A stretch of DNA of 64,000 nucleotides. Origin: Lacipirellula parvula. Its GTDB lineage: Bacteria; Planctomycetota; Planctomycetia; Pirellulales; Lacipirellulaceae. The notes under the pieces were generated by a model. That model was not told where the DNA came from, made no database searches, and saw only the letters and a program-made list of their open reading frames with translations. Position 1 is the first letter of the stretch, and each line of letters opens with the position of its first letter. The translations under genes and the position numbers were made by a program. The stretch is taken from contig NZ_AP021861.1 of NCBI RefSeq assembly GCF_009177095.1, forward strand, positions 186,001-250,000, read 5' to 3'. Of this stretch, positions 34,627-43,901 are shown one piece after another.

Positions 34627-36561
34627 TTAGCTGGCCGCGATTTTACGAGCAGCCAGCAGTTCGAGCACCTGCTTCACGCACTCGTCGACCGGCAGTTTCG
34701 CCGTGTCGAGCACGAGGTCGGGCTTGCTCGGCGTTTCGTATGGAGCACTGACGCCGGGGAAGTTGGCGATCTCGCCACTGTCGGCCTTCGAGTAAAGGCC
34801 TTCCTGATCGCGAGCCCGGCAGACGTCGACGGGAGCGTCGAGGTGAACCACCAGGAATCGCTCGCGGCCGACGACCTCGGCCGCCTTCAGGCGAACCGAT
34901 TCTTCCGGCGCCAGGAACGCGGCGACGCAAATGAGGCCGGCGTCGTTCAGTAGCTTGGCGGCTTCGGCGCTGCGGCGGAGGTTCTCGCTGCGATCGGCGA
35001 CGGTGAAGCCGAGGTCGCGGCTGATGCCGCGCCGCATGTTCTGGCCATCGAGCACGCAGACCGCACGTCCCGCGTCGAACAGCTTGCGCTCCAGGGCGTA
35101 GGCGAGCGTCGTCTTGCCGGCGCCGGCCAGGCCGGTGAGCAAGATTGTCGCAGGCTGTTGGCCGAAGCGGCCGGCACGTTCGGCGGCGGTGACTTCGCTC
35201 CGTTCCGACTGCAGGTTAGCGTCGGCCTCGGCGCTCCAGTGATCATCCTTGCCGGCAGCGGCACGATTGAGGATCATGCCGGCGCCAACGGTGACGTTCG
35301 TCACGCGATCGATGACGATGAATGCGCCCGTCCCCTTGTTGCGACGATAATCGTCGAATGCAATTGGCTGATTGAGCCGCACGAGGCAGCGGCCGATTTC
35401 ATTGAGGGCGAGGACAGGCGTCTCTTCGCGGTGAAGCGTGTTGACGTCGATGCGGTACCGCAAGTTGCTGATGGAACCGGCGGCGGTCTTCGTGCCTTGC
35501 TTGAACCAATACTGCTTGCCCGGCGTGAGCGGCTCTTCGGTCATCCAGACGATCGTCGACTCGAAGGCGTCGGCCGTTTGCGGGACGTTGTCGGGGCGAA
35601 CGAGCATGTCGCCGCGGCTGACGTCGATTTCGTCAGTGAGTGTGACCGTGACCGATTGCGGCGTGAAGGCTTCGTCGAGTTCGCCGTCAAACGTAACGAT
35701 CGACTTGATGCGGCTCGTCTTGCGCGAGGGGAGCGCCATGACGACCTCGCCCTTCTTGATGCGACCCGAGGCAATCGTGCCGCAGAAGCCGCGGAAGTCG
35801 AGGTTCGGCCGATTGACGTACTGCACCGGCAGGCGGAAGTCGATGAGGTTGCGGTCCGACGCGATGTGGACGTTCTCGAGGTGGTGCATCAAGGTCGACC
35901 CCTCGTACCACGGCATCTTTTCGCTATGCTCGATGAGGTTGTCGCCCTTGAGGGCCGAGATCGGGATGAAGTGCTGATCGACCAGCTCGAGCCGCGTAGC
36001 GAACTCGCGGTAGTCGGACTTGATCTTCTCGTAGACCTCTTCGGAGTAGCCGACGAGGTCCATCTTGTTTACCGCGACGAGAACGTGCTTAATCCCGAGC
36101 AGCGAAACGATGAACGAGTGCCGCTTCGTTTGCGTCATCACCCCGTGACGGGCGTCGATGAGGATGATCGCCAGATCGCAACAACTCGCCCCGGTGGCCA
36201 TGTTGCGGGTGTACTGCTCGTGGCCGGGGCAGTCGGCGATGATGAACTTCCGCTTGGCCGTCGAGAAGTAACGATAAGCGACGTCGATCGTGATGCCCTG
36301 TTCGCGCTCGGCCTTGAGGCCGTCGGTGAGCAGCGCGGGGTCGAAATCGCCGCCGGTGGTGCCGTGCGTGGCCGAGTCGCGTTGGATCGCGGCGAGCTGA
36401 TCTTCGTAGATCATCTTCGTCTCATACAGCAGTTTGCCGATGAGGGTGCTCTTGCCGTCGTCGACGCTGCCGCAGGTGAGGAAGCGGAGCATTTCTTTAT
36501 GCTCGTGCTGCTTCAGGTAGGCGTCGATGTCGGTGGCGATCAGGTCAGATTGGTGCGACAT
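34627..36561 (-). CDS. cysNC: Fused sulfate adenylyltransferase large subunit and APS kinase (CysN-CysC)
   Basis: The 644-residue product is bifunctional. Residues 1-440 are an EF-Tu-like GTPase: P-loop [17 protein letters not shown] near residue 29, [17 protein letters not shown], and [12 protein letters not shown]. From about residue 470 an APS kinase domain begins with [20 protein letters not shown] and continues with [20 protein letters not shown]. The enzyme activates sulfate with CysD to APS and phosphorylates APS to PAPS. As the reductase in this window is APS-type, PAPS may serve sulfotransferases. It is separated from cysD by an inverted repeat. Confidence 0.95.
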   Translation of the reverse strand: MSHQSDLIATDIDAYLKQHEHKEMLRFLTCGSVDDGKSTLIGKLLYETKMIYEDQLAAIQRDSATHGTTGGDFDPALLTDGLKAEREQGITIDVAYRYFSTAKRKFIIADCPGHEQYTRNMATGASCCDLAIILIDARHGVMTQTKRHSFIVSLLGIKHVLVAVNKMDLVGYSEEVYEKIKSDYREFATRLELVDQHFIPISALKGDNLIEHSEKMPWYEGSTLMHHLENVHIASDRNLIDFRLPVQYVNRPNLDFRGFCGTIASGRIKKGEVVMALPSRKTSRIKSIVTFDGELDEAFTPQSVTVTLTDEIDVSRGDMLVRPDNVPQTADAFESTIVWMTEEPLTPGKQYWFKQGTKTAAGSISNLRYRIDVNTLHREETPVLALNEIGRCLVRLNQPIAFDDYRRNKGTGAFIVIDRVTNVTVGAGMILNRAAAGKDDHWSAEADANLQSERSEVTAAERAGRFGQQPATILLTGLAGAGKTTLAYALERKLFDAGRAVCVLDGQNMRRGISRDLGFTVADRSENLRRSAEAAKLLNDAGLICVAAFLAPEESVRLKAAEVVGRERFLVVHLDAPVDVCRARDQEGLYSKADSGEIANFPGVSAPYETPSKPDLVLDTAKLPVDECVKQVLELLAARKIAAS

Positions 36562-36587
36562 GGTCTTTGTATTGCAATCAGAATGGC

Positions 36588-36667
36588 CTCACGCAAAGGC
36601 GCGAAGGCGCAAAGGGAAATCTCTGAGAGTTGGTCTTTTGCTTTGCGCCTTCGCGCCTTTGCGTGAG
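36588..36667. repeat. Inverted repeat pair, family C (perfect 27-bp arms)
   Basis: CTCACGCAAAGGCGCGAAGG begins the arm at 36588-36614, and the exact inverse stands at 36641-36667, with 26 bases between. It lies inside the presumed cysD-cysNC operon and would form a strong hairpin in that transcript. Confidence 0.9.
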
Positions 36668-36683
36668 ATCTTTTGTATTCGAT

Positions 36684-37595
36684 TTAGAAGTAGCCTTCTT
36701 TTTTCTTCTCTTCCATCGAGCCGCTTTGGTCGTAGTCGATGATGCGGCCTTGCCGTTCGCTCGTGGTGGTGAGCAGCATTTCCTGGATGATTTCCGGCAG
36801 CGTCGTCGCCGTCGATTCCACGGCGCCGGTCAGCGGGTAGCAGCCGAGGGTGCGGAAGCGGACCATCTTCTGCTCGACCTTATCGTCGGGGCCGATCGGC
36901 ATCCGGTCGTCGTCGACCATGATCAGCACGCCGTCCTTATTCACCACCGGCCGCATTGCCGAGAGGTAGAGCGGGACGATCGGGATGTTCTCAAGGTGGA
37001 TGTATTGCCACACGTCGAGCTCGGTCCAGTTCGAGAGTGGGAAGACGCGGATGCTCTCGCCCTGGTGAACCTTGCCGTTGTAGATGTTCCAGAGCTCGGG
37101 CCGCTGGTTCTTCGGGTCCCAGCGATGGTGCTTGTCGCGGAACGAGTAGACGCGTTCCTTGGCGCGAGACTTCTCTTCATCGCGACGAGCGCCGCCGAAG
37201 GCCGCGTCAAACTTATGCTTCGAGAGCGCCTGCTTCAGGCTCTCGGTCTTCATGATGTCGGTGTGGACCTTGCTGCCGTGGGTGAACGGGCCGACGCCCT
37301 GCTTCACGCCCTCTTCGTTGATGTGCACGATGAGGTCCCAGCCGAGTTGCTTGCGAATCAGGTCTTCGCGGAAGGCGATCATCTCGCGGAACTTCCACGT
37401 CGTGTCGACGTGCATCAGCGGGAACGGCGGCTTGCCGGGGTAGAACGCCTTTTCGGCGAGCCGCACCATCACCGAGCTGTCTTTGCCGATCGAGTAGAGC
37501 ATCACCGGGTTGTCGAACTCGGCGGCCACTTCGCGGATGATGTGGATGCTCTCGGCTTCGAGCTGCTTCAGGTGAGTCAGGTTGTATGAGGTCAT
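36684..37595 (-). CDS. cysD: Sulfate adenylyltransferase small subunit CysD
   Basis: The 303-residue product starts [20 protein letters not shown] and has the PP-loop [20 protein letters not shown] near residue 35, then [27 protein letters not shown] and [16 protein letters not shown]. This is the ATP-sulfurylase subunit that makes adenylyl sulfate with the GTPase CysN. Length is normal. It is the first gene of the cysD-cysNC unit; its promoter must lie in the 587-base region to its right. Confidence 0.95.
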   Translation of the reverse strand: MTSYNLTHLKQLEAESIHIIREVAAEFDNPVMLYSIGKDSSVMVRLAEKAFYPGKPPFPLMHVDTTWKFREMIAFREDLIRKQLGWDLIVHINEEGVKQGVGPFTHGSKVHTDIMKTESLKQALSKHKFDAAFGGARRDEEKSRAKERVYSFRDKHHRWDPKNQRPELWNIYNGKVHQGESIRVFPLSNWTELDVWQYIHLENIPIVPLYLSAMRPVVNKDGVLIMVDDDRMPIGPDDKVEQKMVRFRTLGCYPLTGAVESTATTLPEIIQEMLLTTTSERQGRIIDYDQSGSMEEKKKEGYF

Positions 37596-38182
37596 CGGTT
37601 TGCTGCGGTGGACGATGCGGAGCGGCGGCGCTCAAACGCGCGACACGCCTGGGGACCGGCGACCCTCGCGAACAGGGTTCGGAAAAGTCGCCGGCTAACG
37701 GCCCGACGCCGTGCGGACTGTAGCGGTCGCACAGGCAGATGGGCGGAATCCACCAGTTTAGGTGGCCTGCGACGGCTTCACAACATGGCTTGCCGCCCCG
37801 TGGAAAGGGGTGTCCAGGCCCCCGGCCGGCCCCGGCCGCCAGATTCTCGCGTGACAGGTTCGTAAGGAATCGATCCTTGGGAAGGGATTCAGTGTTCAAT
37901 TGTCGGGCTTTGAGGGTCGCGCACGGGAGACCGCAATCCCGGGGGCCTGGAACCCCGCAAGGCCGCGACAAAAATCTTGATATCCCCCCCATTGAGGGTG
38001 ACAATGAAGGTCGACAGCCACGCTGCCCGGGGGCGAGCAGCGAGCCCAATTCGAATAGACACCTTGTGAACGACACCGGCTGCCATCGGCTGCAGGCTGG
38101 CTCCACTCAAAGCCAGCGACGCCGTCACTCATCTCGTATTCCTAGCGATCAGTTCGATCGTCCGGTAAGGGTCCGCCAAAGT
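37596..38182. other. GC-rich intergenic region between cysD and the S8-like gene
   Basis: The region is open in several frames, but the translations are Arg/Pro-rich and not convincing. On the minus strand CCGGCGAC near 37690 can pair with GTCGCCGG near 37664, giving a hairpin in the cysD leader. No known riboswitch pattern was recognised. Promoters for both divergent genes must be here. Confidence 0.4.
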
Positions 38183-39931
38183 ATGCGTCACTGGCATTCG
38201 ACCGAGCGAACGTGGCGGCTTATTTCCGGAACGCTGTTGGCGTTGCTCGTCATCCCAGCGGTTTCCGCCGTCGCCGTCGAAACGCCGTGGGGCAATAGCC
38301 TCGGCTACACGAAGCTGCAGCAGCGACTCGGGGCAGCGATGCCTATCGGGGCCGGCGGGACGATTTCGCTCGTCGAGGCGTCTCCGTCGAACGGATCTGG
38401 TTCCTATCTCGTCGATGTGTCGGGCCCCGAGTTCAACGGCAGCCTCGATCCGAGCGGCGCGCCGGTCGTGTTGACTGATGGGAGCAGCGCCGCCCACACC
38501 GGTTTCTCGTCGCACGCGACCTGGACCGTCGGCCAGTACTTCTTTGGAAACACGCAAAGCTTCGCGCCGGGCGCCGACAGCGTCGTGAACTACGACGCCA
38601 ACGCTTGGTTGAGCAGCACCTTGCGAGTCGCCGGCACTGCTCCGCCCGATGCGCAACCTTATCGCGTGCAGAATTTTAGTTGGGTGAGTGCAGATTCTGC
38701 ATCTTCGCCGCCTGGTGCGCAAGAATTGGCCGCGCTGAGGCGATTGGACTACCTGATTGAAACGGGCGAGACGACTGCCGTCGTCGGTGCGAACAACGCC
38801 ATCTCATTCACAGCGCTCAGAGCCCACCCCGCGCTGTTTGCTCACTCGTACAACGCCATCGTCGTCGGCCGAACCGACGGTGGCCATTCTCGCGGCCAGA
38901 CATCGAGCTTCTACGGCCCCGGCCGTTACCGACCCGACGTGGTGGCGCCCTCGACCGCGACGAGCTCCGCAACGGCTTTGATCAGTTCGATGGCCGCGAT
39001 GCTGCATGAAACCGCCGCCGGCACGGACGCGGCCCGTAGCGAGGTGATGAGGGCGATCATCATGGCCGGGGCGACGAAGACCGAGTTCGCCAACTGGCTC
39101 GACCAGACGAGCGGCGTGATCAATCCCTGGAATCACACCCAAACCCGCCCGCTCGACGACGTCTTCGGCGCCGGCGAGGCGAACGTCTACAACAGCTATT
39201 CGATCCAGATCGGCGGGAAGCAATCGGCCAGCGCAGCGGCTCCCGCGGCTGCCGTGAAGCCGTACGGCTGGGACTATCAGGATCGCAAGTCGGATGCCGC
39301 CGTCGGCGATCTCTACTACAACTTCGAAGTCGCCGCGGGCAGCACGGCGTCGGAGTTGTCGATCATGCTGAACTGGAACGCGAAGATCACCGACACAAAC
39401 GCTGATCCGAACATCTTCACGCCTGTGCAGTCGCTGCAGAACCTCGATCTGCAGTTCTACGACTCGTCGAATAGCTTCATGGGAACGATGATCGACCAAA
39501 GCATCAGCACGGTCGACAACGTTGAGCACATCTACCTGACGAATCTCGGCCCCGGGACCTACACGTTGAAGGTCAGCGGCGCCGCCAATTGGGACTACGG
39601 TCTGGCCTGGCGGATGGCGACGTCGTTCAACAGCCCGAATGCCGACTTCAACGCCGACGGGGTCGTCGACGGCGCCGACTTCTTGGTGTGGCAGCGCAAT
39701 TCCACCATGCTCGTCAACGCCACGAATAGCCAAGGCGACGCCGACGGCGACGGCGACGTCGACGCCGACGATTTGGAGTTGCTCAAAAACTTGTTCGGCA
39801 CGACGACCGCGCCGCCAATGGCTGTGAGCATGGTCGCGGCAGTGCCCGAACCAGCGGCGGTCGCTTTAGCGGCCGCTGGCGTCGCCTCGTTAGGGATGAT
39901 GACCCGTTTGACCGCCAATCGACGGAAGTAA
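38183..39931 (+). CDS. Secreted subtilisin-like (S8) PEP-CTERM protein with dockerin-like repeats
   Basis: The 582-residue product has a signal peptide (ISGTLLALLVIPAVSAVAVE). The middle resembles subtilases: TGFSSHATWTVGQYFFG recalls the His motif and STATSSATALISSMAAMLHE the Ser motif, with VLTDGSS as a possible Asp site. The motifs are degenerate, so activity is uncertain. A beta-sandwich (about 350-450) follows, then two dockerin-type loops (DFNADGVVDGADFLVWQ, DADGDGDVDADDLELLK) and a VPEP tail with hydrophobic helix and NRRK for exosortase sorting. ATG 38183 is preferred because the open upstream frame reads as non-coding. Confidence 0.75.
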   Translation: MRHWHSTERTWRLISGTLLALLVIPAVSAVAVETPWGNSLGYTKLQQRLGAAMPIGAGGTISLVEASPSNGSGSYLVDVSGPEFNGSLDPSGAPVVLTDGSSAAHTGFSSHATWTVGQYFFGNTQSFAPGADSVVNYDANAWLSSTLRVAGTAPPDAQPYRVQNFSWVSADSASSPPGAQELAALRRLDYLIETGETTAVVGANNAISFTALRAHPALFAHSYNAIVVGRTDGGHSRGQTSSFYGPGRYRPDVVAPSTATSSATALISSMAAMLHETAAGTDAARSEVMRAIIMAGATKTEFANWLDQTSGVINPWNHTQTRPLDDVFGAGEANVYNSYSIQIGGKQSASAAAPAAAVKPYGWDYQDRKSDAAVGDLYYNFEVAAGSTASELSIMLNWNAKITDTNADPNIFTPVQSLQNLDLQFYDSSNSFMGTMIDQSISTVDNVEHIYLTNLGPGTYTLKVSGAANWDYGLAWRMATSFNSPNADFNADGVVDGADFLVWQRNSTMLVNATNSQGDADGDGDVDADDLELLKNLFGTTTAPPMAVSMVAAVPEPAAVALAAAGVASLGMMTRLTANRRK

Positions 39932-39934
39932 GCG

Positions 39935-40996
39935 ATGCCAAGCCGATCGATTCAACCACGCCAACTCTCCGGCGGTTTCACGCTGGTCGAACTGCTCGTC
40001 GTAATTGCGATCATCGGTGCATTGATCGCCATGCTGCTGCCAGCCGTGCAGGCGGCGCGAGAAGCCGCTCGCCGCACGCAGTGCATGAACAACCTGAAGC
40101 AAACTGCTCTCGCTGTTCTCGACTATGAACAAGCGAAGGGCGAATTGCCTGCCGGGGGAGCGTTCGATGCGGTCGAGAAGTCGATGAAGTTTCAGACCAG
40201 CGGTTTATATTTTCGCGTCGATCTTCGTTCCGGGACCGATCAGAGTTGGATCGTGAGCGTGCTGCCCTACATGGAGCAGCAGCAAATCGCTTCGCAGTTC
40301 GCGAAGGACCGTCACGCAGCGGCCAATCCCTCCAATCCCCAGGCTGCTCAACCGGCGTCATTGCTTTGTCCCAGCGAAGAATCGCTGGGACGCGTCTACC
40401 AGTGGCGCGGGGTCGATGGAACAAGCACGCCAGTCCCCTTCGGCAAAGGCAATTACGCCGGGTTCACCGGTCCGTTTCACACGGACGACTACAGTTCTCC
40501 CGGGGCGATCCGCCTTTTCGGGCAGGCGATGCGTCGCGTGACTGATGGAGCGTCGCAGACCATGGCGATCTCGGAAGTGAGGACGCGAGATCACGAGTTT
40601 GATCAGCGCGGGGCGTGGGCTCTTCCTTGGTCCGGGGCTTCGCTGCTAGCATTCGATGCGCATCCGCTCTGGTACGAGGATTCTGTCTACAACGACCAGC
40701 AAGAATACGACGAATTTGTTTTCTCGCCGCGGAGCTTGGGCTACACTCAACCCCCTAACTCGAAGAATCCCGACGTCTTGTACGAGTGTCCTGATCTTAG
40801 CGCTGAGCAGGTCGAATTGATGCCGTGTACGAACAGCCTAGGCTACATCTCCGCGGCGCCTCGATCGAACCATCCCAACGGAGCGTACTCCGCGTTTCTC
40901 GATGGGAGCGTCCACTTCCTCGCGAACGACATCGATGAGCCCCTTATGGCCCATCTGATTTGCACCGCTGACGGGCAGGTCGTTACCGTTCCGTAG
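39935..40996 (+). CDS. DUF1559 prepilin-like protein
   Basis: The 353-residue product has the type IV prepilin signature [19 protein letters not shown] near residue 11, so it should be cleaved after Gly and methylated on Phe. The motif continues with [20 protein letters not shown], the mark of DUF1559 proteins that are greatly expanded in planctomycetes. The C-terminal part contains [11 protein letters not shown], also typical. It starts three bases after the S8-like stop codon, so the two are probably co-translated. Its role in the envelope is not established. Confidence 0.92.
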   Translation: MPSRSIQPRQLSGGFTLVELLVVIAIIGALIAMLLPAVQAAREAARRTQCMNNLKQTALAVLDYEQAKGELPAGGAFDAVEKSMKFQTSGLYFRVDLRSGTDQSWIVSVLPYMEQQQIASQFAKDRHAAANPSNPQAAQPASLLCPSEESLGRVYQWRGVDGTSTPVPFGKGNYAGFTGPFHTDDYSSPGAIRLFGQAMRRVTDGASQTMAISEVRTRDHEFDQRGAWALPWSGASLLAFDAHPLWYEDSVYNDQQEYDEFVFSPRSLGYTQPPNSKNPDVLYECPDLSAEQVELMPCTNSLGYISAAPRSNHPNGAYSAFLDGSVHFLANDIDEPLMAHLICTADGQVVTVP

Positions 40997-41051
40997 TTCA
41001 GCTAGCGGCGATCCATTCCATTTGATCGCTTGGTTAGCGATTCACCTGCCC

Positions 41052-41420
41052 ATGGGCGATGCGACATCCGAAAAACGCTCGTCGTCCGCGTGGTTCATGG
41101 GGATCTGCGCGGGAATGCTGGTGGCGATCGCCGCCTGGTCATGGTCGTTCATGCAACAGCCAGCCGACGTCTGGTCGCCGGAGCAGGCCAAATCGCTGCA
41201 GGCGGCCCGCGACGCCGTCCACTCCGCTCGGGGGGGCGGCCTACGCGTTTCCGACGATTCCAAGGAGCTAGAGCGGGCCCAAGCCGTGGTCGACCGGCTG
41301 GAAATCGACCTCGAGGAGGCTCGCACGTTCCGCGGCCGCTGGGCTTCGCGAGTGGGGGCTGGCGGATTGGCCCTGACGATCTTCTGCGGATTGGGGTATC
41401 TTGCCACTCGGGGGGATTGA
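41052..41420 (+). CDS. Small coiled-coil membrane protein
   Basis: The 122-residue product has two membrane helices (WFMGICAGMLVAIAAWSWSF and VGAGGLALTIFCGLGYLA) around a charged helical segment with ELERAQAVVDRLEIDLEEAR, likely a short coiled coil. No family is recognised. An ATG at 41052 is chosen over an upstream TTG. It lies between the DUF1559 and FKBP genes. Confidence 0.6.
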   Translation: MGDATSEKRSSSAWFMGICAGMLVAIAAWSWSFMQQPADVWSPEQAKSLQAARDAVHSARGGGLRVSDDSKELERAQAVVDRLEIDLEEARTFRGRWASRVGAGGLALTIFCGLGYLATRGD

Positions 41421-41470
41421 GCGCCGTCGCCTGATTCGCCCGCTCAGATTTCCCTCCCGGAGTTCTTAAC

Positions 41471-42187
41471 GTGAAGATTCGCCTCCTCGCGATCGCCGCG
41501 CTGTTGTGCTCGGCGTCGCTCACCTCCAACGCTCAAGAAACCTTGCCAGCCGCCACTCCCCCCACGGGCCCTGCCGGTGCGGCAGCCCCCGCTGAAAAAC
41601 TCGACGCCCGCCACTGGAGCTACGCCATCGGCATCGACATGGGGAAGAGCTTCGGCGCCAACAAGCTGCCGCTCGACCTCGACAGTCTGGTGGCCGGATT
41701 GAAGGACGGCATCGCCGGGAAAGATCCGCAGTATTCGCCTGAGGTCTGCGCTCAGGCGCTCCAGCAACTCGCCACCCAACAAATGAGCGCCATGCAAGAG
41801 AAAGACAAGCAATTTCTCGTCACCAATGCGAAAGCTGAAGGCGTGCAGGCCACGCCCAGCGGTTTGCAGTACAAGGTGATTTCGAAGGGCAAGGGCGCCG
41901 GCGCCTCGCCGACCAAGGCCGACACCGTCACCGTCCACTACCGCGGCAAGCTCATCGACGGCACGGTCTTCGACGAATCGTACGGCCGCGGCGAACCGAC
42001 GACCTTCCCGCTCAGCGGCGTCATCCCCGGCTGGACCGAAGGCCTTCAGTTGATGAAGGTCGGCGACAAGTATGAGTTCGTCATTCCCGCCGAGCTCGGT
42101 TACGGCGCCCGCGGCGCCGGCGGCCTCATCCCGCCGAACGCGACGCTGGTCTTTGAAGTCGAATTGCTCGGCATCAAAGGCAAGTAA
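41471..42187 (+). CDS. Secreted FKBP-type peptidyl-prolyl cis-trans isomerase
   Basis: The 238-residue product has a signal peptide (LLAIAALLCSASLTSNAQ), a helical dimerisation domain like FkpA/Mip (SYAIGIDMGKSFGANKLPLD, then LDSLVAGLKDGIAG) and a C-terminal FKBP domain with VTVHYRGKLIDGTVFDESYG, PLSGVIPGWTEGLQLMKVGD and PAELGYGARGAGGLIPPNAT. Active-site aromatics are present. It likely catalyses proline isomerisation during periplasmic folding. The start is a GTG with CGGAG eight to ten bases before it. Confidence 0.92.
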   Translation: MKIRLLAIAALLCSASLTSNAQETLPAATPPTGPAGAAAPAEKLDARHWSYAIGIDMGKSFGANKLPLDLDSLVAGLKDGIAGKDPQYSPEVCAQALQQLATQQMSAMQEKDKQFLVTNAKAEGVQATPSGLQYKVISKGKGAGASPTKADTVTVHYRGKLIDGTVFDESYGRGEPTTFPLSGVIPGWTEGLQLMKVGDKYEFVIPAELGYGARGAGGLIPPNATLVFEVELLGIKGK

Positions 42188-42220
42188 GCGGCTACAGCCG
42201 CCCGATAAGATGCTAACGCG

Positions 42221-42256
42221 AAGAAGCGGCGCCAGTTTGGCGCCGCTTCTTTTTTT
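42221..42256 (+). terminator. Intrinsic terminator of the FKBP gene
   Basis: AAGAAGCGGCGCC and GGCGCCGCTTCTT form a 13-bp stem with a five-base loop, followed by a T run to 42256. Confidence 0.9.
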
Positions 42257-42279
42257 AGTGGTGCGGAGCGGCGTTATTA

Positions 42280-42302
42280 CCCCCGGGGCAAGCCCGGGGG
42301 CT
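42280..42302. repeat. Single family B-like palindrome
   Basis: CCCCCGGGGCAAGCCCGGGG forms a short hairpin related to the family B arms. It stands beside the stop codon of the first DUF4139-like gene. Confidence 0.5.
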
Positions 42303-42309
42303 CGCTGCG

Positions 42310-43776
42310 CTACAACTTGCTTGCCGCCTCCAGTGTTACGTTGTTTTGCTTCACGTTCGTTCCTTGTTGTTGCACGATCGTGAAGTCCAGCGTTTCCTTC
42401 TCGCCTGGCTTCACCTGCGTCTTCAGCTCGACGGTCTGGTAGTCGTGCAGTTTCGGCTCCAGCCCGCTAATGAACGCGATATGCCCGTCGTACGTCCGGC
42501 GAATCTCGACGTCGATCGGCTTAGCGGTGTAGTTGCGAATCCGCTGTTCGTATTCGGTCCGATCTGCCCAGCCGACGACCGAGGCATTTTCTTCCTCGCG
42601 CCGGGCATCGTCGCCGACGAGTTTGAACGTGTTCGTGTTGTGGATTTGCGTCCAAATTTTCTCGCGGCTAACGCCCTTCTTCACTAGCTCGAAGACGACT
42701 TCGGGATCGACGCCCAGGTTCAGCTCAATCTTGTCGCCGATCGGAATGTACTTCACCGTCTGCTGGGCGAGATACGACAGCCCGTCGCGACCATTGTTGC
42801 GAAAGACGCGGACGACGCCGTCGGGGAGCGGCGTCGTGCCGAGGTGCGACTCTTCGTCGTTGGCGAGCAGGTACATTCGCACGAGTTGGTCGCCGTATTC
42901 GCGCGGCCGGTAGCGGTACTCGATCTTCAGCGGAGCGTCATTGGCTTCGAAGCTGTGGAGCCGTTTCGACCAGCCGTTGGGAATCGTCTCGGTTCCTTCG
43001 ACCGTGTAGATAAAGTATTCGCTGAGGCCTTCCTTTACGATTTGCTTCGCCTCGGCGAGTTCGCCGCCGCCCATTCCGGCAAGGGTGGGCGTCGCGGCGT
43101 CGTACGCCAGCTTGTCGGCCTTCGCGAAGAACTCTCGCGTGGCTTGCGACTTTAGCTCACGCCGCGCGAGGTCTTCCATCTCACTTACCTCGCTTGCCGG
43201 GATTTGGGCGAGCTGCGCGATCTTCTCGACGAGGTTGATTGTGCCAACCACGAGCCGAACCTGAGCATTTTCGTATTCTTCGCCGCTGTTGTTCGTGATG
43301 CGGACGAAGCCTTCGAGATCGAGCGTCGCCTCATCGCCGTCGGCAATCGCCACGTAGTCGGCGCTCCAAGTGATGCCGCTCGTGAAGTAGGTAATCTGCA
43401 CGGTCGCCTCGCCGTCGAACTCGCTCTGCACGTTCCAGTACAGCATTTGCGGCTTGTCGTGCGGGAACGTGGTGTCGAGCAGTTCCAGCTTGTCGGCTGG
43501 CTGGAGAATCGTCAGCTCAACCGAAGATGGATCGATGAGCGTGTTGGCCCACGAGAATTGCAGCGGGTTGAGACCCTTCTTGAAGCTGATGACGCGGGTC
43601 TCGCGGACCAGCGTGATGTCTTCGCTGTTGTAGATCGTGAGTTGGACCGAGTCGCGAGACGGGACGGTTGATAGGTCGATGTTTTGGGCGAGCGAGCGTT
43701 GCGACGCCGTAGCCGTGATTGCGAGTAGTGCCGCTAGTGCGGCGAGCTTGCGGAGATGTGGAATGTTTGTATGCAT
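42310..43776 (-). CDS. Secreted DUF4139-like protein (paralogue 1)
   Basis: The 488-residue product has a signal peptide (LAALAALLAITATASQRSLAQ, residues about 10-30). Its body has LTIYNSEDITLVRETRVISF, GLNPLQFSWANTLIDPSSV and FTSGITWSADYVAIADGDEA, which fit the DUF4139 family of exported beta-rich proteins. Near the C-terminus NYTAKPIDVEIRR and VKPGEKETLDF look like an immunoglobulin-like strand pair. The gene downstream on the same strand's upstream side (43902-45119) is a diverged copy. Function is unknown; the shared promoter region with a BlaI gene suggests regulated expression. Confidence 0.75.
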   Translation of the reverse strand: MHTNIPHLRKLAALAALLAITATASQRSLAQNIDLSTVPSRDSVQLTIYNSEDITLVRETRVISFKKGLNPLQFSWANTLIDPSSVELTILQPADKLELLDTTFPHDKPQMLYWNVQSEFDGEATVQITYFTSGITWSADYVAIADGDEATLDLEGFVRITNNSGEEYENAQVRLVVGTINLVEKIAQLAQIPASEVSEMEDLARRELKSQATREFFAKADKLAYDAATPTLAGMGGGELAEAKQIVKEGLSEYFIYTVEGTETIPNGWSKRLHSFEANDAPLKIEYRYRPREYGDQLVRMYLLANDEESHLGTTPLPDGVVRVFRNNGRDGLSYLAQQTVKYIPIGDKIELNLGVDPEVVFELVKKGVSREKIWTQIHNTNTFKLVGDDARREEENASVVGWADRTEYEQRIRNYTAKPIDVEIRRTYDGHIAFISGLEPKLHDYQTVELKTQVKPGEKETLDFTIVQQQGTNVKQNNVTLEAASKL

Positions 43777-43829
43777 TTGAGTTTCGTTGAAATTGAAAGT
43801 CGAAGTGATCAACGCGTTTTCGAAGGTTC

Positions 43830-43855
43830 GGACTGGTCGCTTGAGCGACCAGTCC
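43830..43855. repeat. GACTGGTCGCT palindrome, intergenic copy
   Basis: GGACTGGTCGCT and AGCGACCAGTCC pair perfectly over 12 bases with a two-base loop. A second copy lies within the M56 gene at 46086-46109. Confidence 0.85.
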
Positions 43856-43901
43856 AGCGGCGGGGACACGGCGCCCATCACGAGCGCCCGCGTTAGCGAC
43901 A

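Noticed and set aside
37596-38182. Riboswitch or coding extension in the cysD/S8-like intergenic region
   Set aside because: The open frame there is Arg/Pro-rich without coding character, and no known riboswitch consensus was recognised; only a simple hairpin near 37664-37697.
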